From Trichopria drosophilae (lineage: Eukaryota > Arthropoda > Insecta > Hymenoptera > Diapriidae), in NCBI GenBank assembly GCA_030407085.1, contig CM059582.1, positions 157,132,501-157,196,500 of the forward strand: a stretch of DNA of 64,000 bases, written 5' to 3'. Below the pieces are notes generated by a model. The model made no database searches and had not been told where the DNA came from. It was given only the letters and a program-made list of their open reading frames with translations. Positions 12,479 to 23,800 of the stretch are shown here, piece after piece. A program made the translations under genes and the position numbers. Within the stretch, counting starts at the first letter, position 1; each line of letters opens with the position of its first letter.

Positions 12479-13597
12479 TAACGGCGGGCATTTCCTCCGC
12501 AAAGTCGTAGAGTCCAACTTGTCTGAAATGGACCGGTAGAAGTTCTAACATTGTTCAAATTTTTAGTATTTATCTATTTTGCTAGTATTTCGCTGTTTTT
12601 GCAAAACTTGTTATGGTGAACTTTTTTTGTCAGGTTTTGGATACAAGCTCCTCATACATCCTATTTCGTCCACTAAACAGTAAAAAATTGCAAGCAGAAT
12701 TCAGTATGGTTGATATATTTTGTTAATGCTTTAAATTTACGCGTGAATCAACATTTTCCTAATAAAAATTCCTTTTACAAATTAAGTAATTATTTATCCG
12801 TTATTAAACATTCGAAAAAGGAAACTGTATAGAAACTAGGGGGAAATGAACTCAGTTTCTATTAGAATCTGAAAATATGCTTTCCAACTGCGCGGTATGA
12901 AAACTATATCAATTTGATATCGGTACGATGATGATAAAACAGATAATCACTGAGGTTAAGTTTATTTTTAATGGTGAACACGAAATTACAACACAGATAT
13001 CAAGTTTTTCTTTTACATGTAAAGTTCCACTGGAATATTTCAAACATATTGAGAGAATAAAGTGCATAGATTTTTATGTCAAATTTGGATCCATATCCTA
13101 AAATGCACTACCTGATAATACGATTAAAATTTGGTACCTTTCACTCCAAGAGAACTACGTCAGCATTTTATTGCAACACGTAGTGTTAATGTACTATTTA
13201 TTTACTTACAATACTATTGCAAGTAATAACTAATGCCACTGTAATAGCGTAAAAACTGAGTGCCATTATAAGATAATCATTTTCAATCAATTTTTATCTC
13301 CTATTTGATCATGAACTACTAAAATGCGTTAACAAAAATCGTATTAATTTTCCCTGGTACATATTCTTGTAAAATTTAGCAAGTTCATAGAAAAATGTAT
13401 AAAAGAAACATATGGAAATTAACTCCATATAAACATGTACATATTTATATTTTAAAAAGAAACGAATTATTTTCAATCGATCAATCCATTTTTTTTGAGA
13501 ATATGACTGATTTTGAAAAGTGGCATAACATATTTCTCTGCTGATAAGATTTTATAGTGAAAATATTCACAAATTTAAACGTGTCTTCAAGATCTTG
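12479..13597. other. No gene seen
   Basis: AT-rich spacer with no credible exon. A lone TTCCCTGGTACA at about 13352 resembles the terminus of the small MITE at 16.7 kb. Confidence 0.45.
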
Positions 13598-13601
13598 TTA
13601 A

Positions 13602-14878
13602 CCCATTATCCCCGAAATGCACTGATACTTTACTGCAACTTCAATGCTTATTTTCAATATGAAATAAATTTCGAAAACAAATAAAAACTATCAGATTCTA
13701 CCATTCTCAAGGCCGCTCTTTCGAATGGCAGTAAGAAAATTTTAAAAAATTGAAATTTTTATATGATTTTGACATGTATAGTACAAAAACATGATATTTT
13801 CAGGACGCATTTTTTACAAATATCGATTTTTCGATACAGTATCTTTGAGTGAGCTAAAATATATTGCTACGATGCCCCTGATACTTGTACTTAAAAGATA
13901 CACTGGTGTATATTTGAAATTTTCTATGTCAGATTCAATATGACCACTGCATTTACAAATTCCTTTTCAAAATTTAACATTTTTTTTTCTTGAAAACAAC
14001 GGACTTTAGAGAAAATTTTATAACAACAATTATATTCTAGAATAAGTCGAAGAATACCCTAAATTTTTTTCAGAATGTATTGTCACAATTTTTTATTTTT
14101 GAAAAATTCGAAAATCGATATTATGAAAAAAATCTTAAAAAATGTGAGAGTATTTTTAACCGATTCTAAGACATTTTCGTTCTATGGACATTTTCTTTAA
14201 AGTCTATAGCAAACAAAAAAAAATATTGAACTTTTATGGATTACAAGACCAATAATTAATTTTCTTGAAAACTACAGAGTTTAGAGAAAATGTCTTTAGA
14301 GAAAAAAGTCTTAGAATTGATTAAAGAATACTCCAGATTTTTTAAACGACTATTTTCAAACTTTCGATTTTTAAATTTTTAAAAAATAAGAAACTGTGAC
14401 AATACATTCTGAACAAAATTTAGGGTTTTCTTCGACTTATTCTAGAATATAATTGTTATAAAATTTTCTCTAAAGTCCATAGTTTTCAAAAAAAAAAAAG
14501 ATAAATTTTGAAAAGGAATTTGTAAATGCAGTGGTCATTTTGAATCTGACATAGAAAATTTCAAATATACACCAGTGTATCATTTAAGTACAAGTATCAG
14601 CGGCACCCTAGCAATATATTTTAGCTCACTCAAAGATACTGTATCGAAAAATCGATATTTGTACAAAATGCGTCCTGAAAAAATGATGTTTTTCTATTGT
14701 ATATGCCAAAATCATAAATAAATTTCAATTTTTAAATAATTTTCTTACTATCATTGAAAAGAGCGGCCTCAAAAATGGTATATTCTGATAGTTTTTATTT
14801 TTTTTTCGAAATTTATTTTATATTGAAAATAAGCGTTGAAGTTGCAGTAAAGTTTCTGTGCATTTGTGCGTTAATGGG
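13602..14878. mobile_element. TTAA-flanked foldback, copy 2
   Basis: Flanked by TTAA at 13598-13601 and 14879-14882, with ends CCCATTATCCCCGAAATGCA and the inverse near TTAATGGG. The arms are long and similar: AAGGCCGCTCTTTCGAATGG on the left has an inverted partner near 14758. Length is 1277 bp with no transposase. It shares the terminal CCCATTA and the GCTCTT word with the copies at 10.7 and 23.2 kb. Confidence 0.8.
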
Positions 14879-15129
14879 TTAATTAGAGACACTTTTAGTA
14901 TGTCCATTAAACCATCTCAAAGTCGTTACTTTCAAGTTAGGCCGCTTTTCCATTCAGCCCCTCAATTTTTAACCATCACTCAAATGTTTTTATGTTTTAT
15001 ACGAGTATTGTTCAACATCCTCCAGTGTATGCAGAACCCAAGCTTTTTAACACATAATTTCTCTAATCGCAAATTAGAATATACATTCAGAGGACTTTAA
15101 AAAAATGTTATTTCCTGTTTATTTTCCAT

Positions 15130-15520
15130 GTCATTAGTGTGATTCGGCAACGGCGCATCTTTTCAAATTATTGTACGTTACAACGGAAAATGCGTTGAAA
15201 GACGGACATACAATGTGTCGGCATTTTTCCGTAATTATAAGGGCTGTGTATCTAACCGTTGCGTCGTGTTGGGAAAACGCAACAAAGCGAGGCTCGTGGA
15301 AACAAAAACATAATTGATGGGATTTCTAGCTCGGGATAGAAAACCAGTTTCATGCAGGGATATCTCGACTTGTCCGCTTGGGCGAGGTCTAGCCTATTTT
15401 CAAAAATAGGAGAATAGGGGAACGAAATTAATTTATAAGAAGCAACAGACGCCTAGAATGGATCGATAAATATTTAAGTATTCAAGGGGGTTAGAGGGCT
15501 CTACAAGTCGATTAAAAAAC
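15130..15520. other. Second GC-richer island
   Basis: About 390 bp of mixed, CpG-containing sequence without inverted arms or a useful open frame, unlike the TE-rich surround. It may be a conserved non-coding element. No function can be assigned. Confidence 0.4.
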
Positions 15521-16726
15521 GTTTCGTTTTCAATTTATTTTGATTTAATTTTTACTTCCTTTATAACTTAATATGAACACAGAACTGCAGCTAAAAGTTG
15601 GTTTTGATACATTATTTTCTTAAAAATGAAATGTAATTTAAATATGTGATTAAGAGGTATGTATTTATTTGGCCGGATCTTCATCTGAAGATTAGATAAT
15701 GAAGGATTCGAATTACATTTGATTTTCAGTAAATTAATTTTGTATAAAAATCAACAAGAATTTTGTATATGCATGAGTAATTCTCCAGATATTTGACACA
15801 GCGGGTACTGGCGATTTCAGGTATAGCGAATACATTATGGAAATTGGTTGATAAACCTCTACTTCTAGTATATAAATATCTTTGTGCCTTAAATATACTC
15901 AAAATTACCTTTTTAAAAATGTGTTAAATTAACGAGTGTGCCTTCTATCGGAAAAAGATATTACTCTAAATACAAGTATGTTTAAAAAATTAGTTTTTTT
16001 AGTTAGCTACTAAAAAAAATGAATTTGACGAATAAAATGTTTAATGATGTAAAAAAACTTGATTAGTGTGCCTAAACACAAAAAAAAAACAGCGCGTGTA
16101 TAGCAGAGTAAAATTGCCCAGTTTTAAAACATATACAAACTAATAGTCGCGTCAATGAATATAATAAAAGAGGCAATCTTCGGAAGTTCTCTGGCAGAGA
16201 GTTCCGATTTTGCTTAAATTTTCTTAAAAATGTTAATTTTTTTGTATCGTTTTAAATCAGAATCGTTTTAGAGGGAAAATAATTATTAATACTGTTTAAA
16301 CAATATTTATGCACTTTATATACAAAAATCAGTTTTGTATGATTTATTTAAAAACAAATTTTCATATATTAATTATAATATAAAAAACAGTTGTAAAAAT
16401 ATATGTAAAGTCCAGTACATAAAAATGATGTCCAGTAATAATATAATTTCTTTTTCCTAAAAATGCTTCATGTAGATAAAAAATGTATTTGCGTTAAGTG
16501 CACTTTATGAAACATTAGTTTTCGTTAATACACAGGAATTTCCTTAATACAAACGCAAAAAGTTCTTCCGATTAAACAATAGAAAAAAATATTAATGAAT
16601 TCCATGAGAATAGAAGATGGTCCTTTCAGTTTGTGGAGTTTCTTTTAAATTTGTCGAAATTCACAACCCCTTTCAAATTGTTCAACTCATATGGACCAAA
16701 GTTTCTCCATTAAAACAATTCTGTAC
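15521..16726. other. No gene seen
   Basis: AT-rich sequence with short open frames only. Confidence 0.45.
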
Positions 16727-16828
16727 TTCCCTGGTAGAAATGAAAACATTTTTTATACAATTATTTAATAACGTTCTTATTTACCATGTTAAAGATATAG
16801 GAGAAATGGACAAATGTCTACCAGGGAA
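16727..16828. mobile_element. 102-bp MITE, TTCCCTGGTAGA termini
   Basis: TTCCCTGGTAGA at 16727-16738 is matched by TCTACCAGGGAA at 16817-16828. The interior is AT-rich. Confidence 0.55.
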
Positions 16829-17659
16829 TTCTCATTCGTGTTTCATTTCTTTTGAGAAAATTATTATTAAAAATTATTTCTTAGACGAAAAATGTCCATA
16901 AAAAAATAAGTTAGGAATACCACATTTGTTAGTAACAAAATCGCAGAAGCAATGTAATTAAAGCGAAAATATACATTTTAAAACAATAATTGCTTATTAA
17001 TGTATATATGCAAAGTTACTAAATATGATAGGAAATTTTTAAACACAGTTATTGAGCAAATAGATGAATCATTGACTAGGCAGTTAAAAAAAAATTTTTT
17101 TTAAATGTTTCCCACGATAAGATCGCAAAAAATACCTCCGTCACGTTCTTTAAGGTTCTTAATCTTACTTTGAGGGCAATAGCATATTATAGATATGCTA
17201 TACATTTTTTTACAACTTTTACAGTGCGTTTTATTACTTTATGTAATATAAAGTGCAATAAATTAAAGTGACAATACTTTTTTTACAAACAGGGTTTTAT
17301 GAATAGTATTGTTTTATTCATTTTCAATAATCTATTTTTTCAAACTGGTACTAATAGTGACTATATACAATGTAACAAACAAACGAACGCGAGGATTAAA
17401 CACCCAGTAGTTGAAAATAAACAATTGCGCCCTTGATAGATAATATTGTTATAACTTTCGAAATTTTCGTTTACTCATAAACACACATCACTATAGGTTT
17501 TGTATTTTAATATTATCTATTATTCTGAATTACAATAACAGAACCAAAATTGTTTTCAAGGCTATCGTTACAAAGATGAAAAGTATTCACGGTTAAAATA
17601 TAGGTAAAATGCCCTAGTCTTAGGATTTTTTATTTGGTCAGTAAAAAGGTATTTTGTAG
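16829..17659. other. No gene seen
   Basis: AT-rich spacer; nothing recognised. Confidence 0.45.
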
Positions 17660-18352
17660 TACCAAATTAAGGGAGGCACCACCTTCAAAATCAACTCTAT
17701 GAAATACATATTTAAAAAATTTGAAAACATTATTTCTTTAGTCATTTTTGACGAGGAATTCAGTGGTGATTTATAAAATTTGTTTGATTTATAAATTGTA
17801 GCTAAAAAAATTGTCCTTTTTTTTAAATAATGCTACTGCATTTTTATTAATTAATTTAAAAATTCACAAAAATTAGGGTGAACATAAAAACATACTTTCT
17901 AAATAATTGCATATGGATTTTTAAAAATTCCATTTTATTAAAAAAATTAATTTTTTTATGGAACAAAGCAATTTTGTTAAGGTTAAAAAAATGTTTTCAA
18001 TTTTTTAGACTATTATCATTGAATACCACGTTAAATATTACTCTAAAAATTATTTTTTCGATCCCTAGATTTAAGGGCTTAAAAGACTTTGTTTTTTCGT
18101 AAAAATGCTTCTATATTTTTCTACATTAATGTAAAAATTCAAAAAAATTAGGGTAAACATAAAAACACATTTTCTAAAGAATTACGTATGGATTTTAAAA
18201 AATTCCATTTTTTTAGAACATTTTTATTTACACTTTTTATTCTAGCAACACTGAATTCCACGTCAAAAATTACTAAAGAAATAATTTTTTCAAATTTCTT
18301 AAAGGTGTATTTAATAGAGCTGATTTTGAAGGTGGTACCTTCCTTTAAGGTA
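17660..18352. repeat. Foldback with internal direct repeat
   Basis: Outer arms such as CACCACCTTCAAAATCAACT and the inverse AGCTGATTTTGAAGGTGGTA pair across about 690 bp. Inside, a roughly 70-bp block (AAATTAGGGTGAACATAAAA and following) recurs directly about 270 bp later (near 17865 and 18137). Confidence 0.6.
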
Positions 18353-18989
18353 TGTAATTTATGGTACAAAACCTCTCACCCGTTCTTTTGGAGGTTGTCA
18401 TTTCAGTAATTTTGATAACATTTAGCTGAATCTTTTTCTCTAACAAACTAGTTGATGATAAATTCTTAAAAAGATTCCTGAATATCCGAGGATGGATTTA
18501 GAGAAGGTCATCATATGTTTTTGACCATTTTTACAATGTACTGAAACCTATCTTTTTCATAATAATTTTCATAATAATTACCCGTATATTTATGTATAAG
18601 ACCACTCAAAATCATAACATTACAAAAATATGAAAATTGTCAATTTTACTTATTCTTGCTGTTTAATGCAAGTGAGTAATTGATGGGCAAAACAGCCAAA
18701 AAAAATTTTGTAGTTTGGTTTATTATCTTAACCGCGGATACTCTGATGAATCCAAGCACTGATGAAATGTATTATACAAAATATAAATTTGATTGTAGTA
18801 TTCGCATTGCGTCAAACAATAAAGGTCAAACGTTATGTAATGACATACAAAATAATGGTGACGAAAAAGCAAGTAAAATATGAAATCTAATGAAATTCCA
18901 AGTAAAATCTGGTGTTGCAACCATTCTTTTAAATTTCTTCTTGACCGCAATGTAAATAAATATAAATTCAAAAAGAATTTTCAGAATTC
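18353..18989. other. No gene seen
   Basis: AT-rich sequence. The opposed 67- and 82-codon frames near 18.7-18.97 kb show no recognised domain. Confidence 0.4.
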
Positions 18990-19032
18990 TTGGTGTGATG
19001 GTAAATAAAAATCAAACGTTTTTTTAATATAG

Positions 19033-19066
19033 ACGTTTCGGCAACTAGATGTGTGCCCTCTTCAGT
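19033..19066 (-). ncRNA. Hammerhead-like core in a repeat
   Basis: The minus strand reads CTGAAGA, G, then stem GGCA, a ten-base loop, stem TGCC and GAAACGTC. This matches the conserved core CUGANGA-stem II-GAAA. Penelope-like and related retroelements are known to carry such motifs. I see no clear stem III partner or cleavage site, so activity is unproven. Confidence 0.4.
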
Positions 19067-19521
19067 TTAATTTTAATAGAAGATCGATAATGTAAAATAT
19101 TAAGTTGACAATTCGTGAGATGATGGAGAATATGATTTAATTCCGGTTGCTGAACAATTGTGAATTTGAAAGTAAACCGACTGGGTTCAGGTGTTTTTTT
19201 ACACAAGTGTTGATGTAGATGGTGCATCATCAGCTGTTATTACGATGCATATTAACACTTTCAATAAAATTCACAATCGTTTTACAAGACGCATTCCGGA
19301 TTAATGAAATGTCTGAACATTTTTAAAGATTGGAAGGCCAATATTTTTCACAAAATATTCCTTATTTTCACAAGAAATGATGAAACATTTACTACTTACA
19401 TTGAATACATATATAATTTGAAATAAAATATAATAAGTTAAAATAATTTGGGTCAGGCTATAAAACAGTATTGTGCTATGTCTCGCCCTTTGTACAACCT
19501 TAATTTTGTGCAATAATAACG

Positions 19522-19522
<1 letters not shown>

Positions 19523-19559
<37 letters not shown>
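19523..19559. repeat. (TTA)n microsatellite
   Basis: About twelve TTA units, just before the LINE fragment. Confidence 0.9.
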
Positions 19560-19560
<1 letters not shown>

Positions 19561-19856
19561 AAATATAAAAATTCTTTTCTCCGATAACTAGATTGAGACG
19601 TCTTTGGAATGCCTTACCCGCCACTCTTACATCAATTACAGATATAGGCTTATTTAAATCTGGTCTTCGCATAAATATTACTAATTTTCATTTGTATTAA
19701 TTATTTTAAGTATAATTGTTATTCCGTTATTCTTTATATATTATTTACACAAATTTGTACCTCTTATATACTATTATTTTGTTTGTAAGGGCCTGGGTGG
19801 TCCGTTTAATGAAAATAAATAAATAAATAAAATAAATAAAATAACAAGCATTAAAC
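19560..19856 (+). pseudogene. LINE 3' fragment with A-rich tail
   Basis: A short frame reads FSPITRLRRLWNALP then ATLTSITDIGLFKSGLR, the typical C-terminal end of insect non-LTR retrotransposon ORF2 (RLWNxLP followed by FKxxL). An AT-rich 3' UTR follows, ending GTCCGTTTAATGAAAATAAA with reiterated AAATAAAT. It is preceded by a (TTA)n microsatellite at 19523-19559. Confidence 0.6.
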
Positions 19857-20860
19857 ACCGGTTATGAAAATATGACCAAAATTAAAATCCTAGTTCACAT
19901 AATACGGGTTGACTAATTAGTTAGATATACCTGAAATACAGGTGTACAAAATACTAACATAAGGTATGTGAGACACTGTCTAAAACTCTCAAACTTGTAA
20001 TTATCATTCATTATTTGACATTATTCATATATCATAAACCGTTAAATTTATCAATTGAGCACAATATATTATTTACATTATTACAAGTTTGATAGTTAAC
20101 CAGTACTCGGCATTGTTTATATTTGTTTAAATTAGTTTTATAACATTATGTACTGCATATGGTATTTATGTTTACATATCTATAAAATAATAACGGGTAG
20201 CAAGTAAATAAATATAGAAAACAATTTAGTAAAAGTTATTATGTTAAATCTGCCCAATTTTTCAATTTGTTAAGATTCTTCTAAAATTTACTGTATTTTT
20301 ACTATCGATGAGGATTCTGAATGAATCAAAATGTACAGATATAACAAAATAATTTATTCTGCAGGAGACAAGTTATTATATTTTTAGGATTTATTTAATC
20401 ATGAAATAAAACAAATAATCGCCAAATCTTAATTTAGTAATATGACTAATCAAACTTATCTTAGAATTACAATACTTTCTTGAATGTTGCACACATTTCC
20501 ACATTTAATTTGATTATTTATGATATTGAAAGACATATGATATATGTACTAAATATAACATGTAGTAACTATCTAGTTTCTAAACATTTTCAATCAAATT
20601 TCAAATTTAAAACACAATATCTATATGCATAATCAGGGATAGAATAAAAATAAAATAAGTATTAAAATATATATCATTTCCACCACTGTATTTTAAGTTT
20701 TAAATTTCGGAATTCATATTATACCACACAAAAACAACATTTAGGTATAAACATAAATCAAAATATTTCTATTCGGTAGGATTTAAATATGAAAGTTGAT
20801 TTACAATTGTACATTCTATTCAATAGTTATACAAACGGAATATGAGTCTTAAGAACTTAC
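19857..20860. other. No gene seen, downstream of POLA2 exon 3
   Basis: AT-rich sequence presumed to be POLA2 intron 3. No exon with plausible POLA2 similarity was found. Confidence 0.4.
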
Positions 20861-23800
20861 CAACAATTTAAGTTTTTCTTTTGGCATGTAGGCTTCCAGA
20901 ATGTCATCTTCCTCGCTACTTTATATGTAAAGGAATTTTAATACTAATATTTTTAACTACAAATACTATGTTAGACATGAATGTTTTAAGATTTTCCTTA
21001 TTTTAAGATGCTGAACGGCTTGAATGCCTAATATAGAACATTTTTAACAGTCGATAATACTGTAGGCAGTTCTTTTTATGATACTCTGGTGTATATAGAT
21101 TGGTTTATCAGTTTTTGACATACTTGCATATACATACACTTCTAAAAATTATTTGTTATATTTATAGTACATTATACAAACCAAATGTTAAAAATATTGT
21201 CCTTAAACCATTCAAATATGTTTATAAAACATATATACACTACCGGCCAAAAGTTCGTGAACGCTCTGTATTTTTAACTCATCAAGTAATGCGTTCTATC
21301 TCCGAATCCTTAATGATAATGATAAAACTCATTGGATGTCTTTTAAAGTACACAAATAAAGCTTTCAATTGGTGCATTTAGTTTTACTTCAAATGTTATA
21401 GTTTCGCAGTTGTCAAATTTTAAAAATGTTAAAATTTGCCATTTTTTTCTTTCGACTTTTAACACTAACAAAAAGTTTAATAAATTTTACTGTATATTTC
21501 CAATTTTGGGATAAATACTATAATTCAAGAGCTTTGACATAGCTCCTGTAAAAAGTACATACGATTTTTTTTGTCAGAGTTACTATTTTTTTGAGTTATC
21601 AACTTTTTGCCTTTTTCCAAAGAATTCTGACAAAATGAGGTAAACTGGCAATTTTAAAAGAATCATAACTCAGGAACAAAAAATCGTATCAACTTTTCAC
21701 AAAAGCCATTTTAAAGCCCATTAATTGTAGAATTTAGACAAAAATTGACTGTATGTAGAAACATTTTTTAAAATTTTTTTCTGGGTTTAAAGTCGAAAGA
21801 AAAAAATTGCAAATTTTAACATTTTTAAAATTTGACAACTACGAAACTATAATGTCTGAAGTAAAACTAAATGCACCAATTGAAAGCTTTGTTTGTGTAC
21901 TTTAAAAGACATCCAATGAGATTTATCATTATCTGATGATTTAAAAAATTCAGAGTGTTCACGAACTTTTGGGTGGTAGTGTACAAATAAATAATTTTCA
22001 GGGCTATAAAAAATAATATTCAGTAATGTAGGAAATATTGGCCGGACAACAAAGTTCAGAAAATCAAAACCTTGAAAGACAAAAATTTTGATATTGTGTG
22101 AGTATTTTAAGTTGCTTTCTTTTTGCCAAATTTTCAAAGACAAAGTGAAGAAAATCACGTTGGAGCCATGCTATATCGAATTTTGGCCTTTCGGTGTGTT
22201 CATTTTCGGAACTTTGTTCCCTGGCCGAAATATTGACAAGAGCCGCTTTTGACACCAACTATAGTAAATTTCATCACTATTTTACTAAAAATACATGTTT
22301 ATTGCAAGGTATCTTGATTGAGACCGACTTATAAATTCATCACAATTAATTATTTTTTTGTTCTCAACAATTTAACTGTAATACAACATAAAGTATATCC
22401 AATTTTTATGTTTTGGAGTTTTAAAAACTCTGATAATTCGTAACTAGAACTAGTTTTTTAATCACTGATTGTTTTTCTAAATGCTAGAACAAACTATTGC
22501 ATTTCTCGGTAAAAGAAGAATGATTGAGAAGCATTGAAACTTATATACAGTAGGACATCTCTTATTCGAACCTCTCTTATTCTAATTGCCTTTCTTATTC
22601 CAATTGTCCAGCCTCTCTTATTCTAATCGTTCCCCCACAAGTCTTCTCCCACTATCACACGAAAAGTCAACGAAAAATATTGTCCACGAATCACAAGCTC
22701 CCAAGCAAAGTAAGTGGGGGTAAGGGGAACATTAGAATAAGAGAGGTCGGTGCCATCTTGAAAAACTTTACTAATTAGAATAAGAGAGGTCCTACTGTAC
22801 TTCTGAATCCTTTTTATTTCTTTTTTAATAAGTATTGGAAAGCGTAGGAAGCATTCAGAAGGTTTCAAAATGCGCATGCCAATGCTTCAATCAGGGTACC
22901 CTGCGAAAAGTTTTAAGTAGGATTCTTATGAGAATCTCATGAGAAATTGAAACAAGTGCCTTATAGTTGTTGTAAATATGTAAAAACATATAATATCATA
23001 TACATTATATACATCTATTAGTCATACAAGTATCATACGGAATATGTAAAGTTTTATTACATGAAAGAAAATAGTTTCATAGGTAGTTTTATGAGCATAT
23101 AATTATGAATTGTGTAAAATCTTTGCTACAATTCATACGGATTCAAATATTTTTAACTTACAACAATTGGAAGCATTTAGGCTACTTAACCCATTAACGC
23201 CTGAAATGAAAATTTTTATACTTCATTTTCAATCAAGTATTTCGTATTAAAATCAAAGTTGAAAACAATTGAGAGGTGTGTATCCTACTGTTTTCAAGGT
23301 CGCTCTTCAAGATTCCGAGGTCAAAATTGAGTTTCAGCCATCAGAAATTCCAATACGGCGCTGAATATGAAAAAAATTTCCAAAAAATTGGGAATTTTAT
23401 TGAAACCTTGCATAATGGTGCATAAAATAGTTGAATTTTAAGAAAAAATTTTACTTTTATACCCTACATCATTCTAACAACCTCAAAATAGTGTATTCTC
23501 TGATGAATTCTAAGAGTTATTTGTCCTTTGCAACTTTTGGAAAAAATTGCAAAGAACAAAAAACTCGTAGAATCCATAAGTGAATACACCAAATTTTTTT
23601 CAGAATTTTTCATAAATAAATTATGATTTTGAAACAAAATTTCTCAAAATGTCATCACAAAAATTTGAAAAAATTCCACTATATTTGTCGATTAATTCTA
23701 AGAACTTTTCATTCTTAGCATTCTTTTATAACAGCATGTAGTTTTTGAGTTAGAACGTTCAGAAATTTTTCAAAGAAATTTTCATTGTTGACGCCATTTT

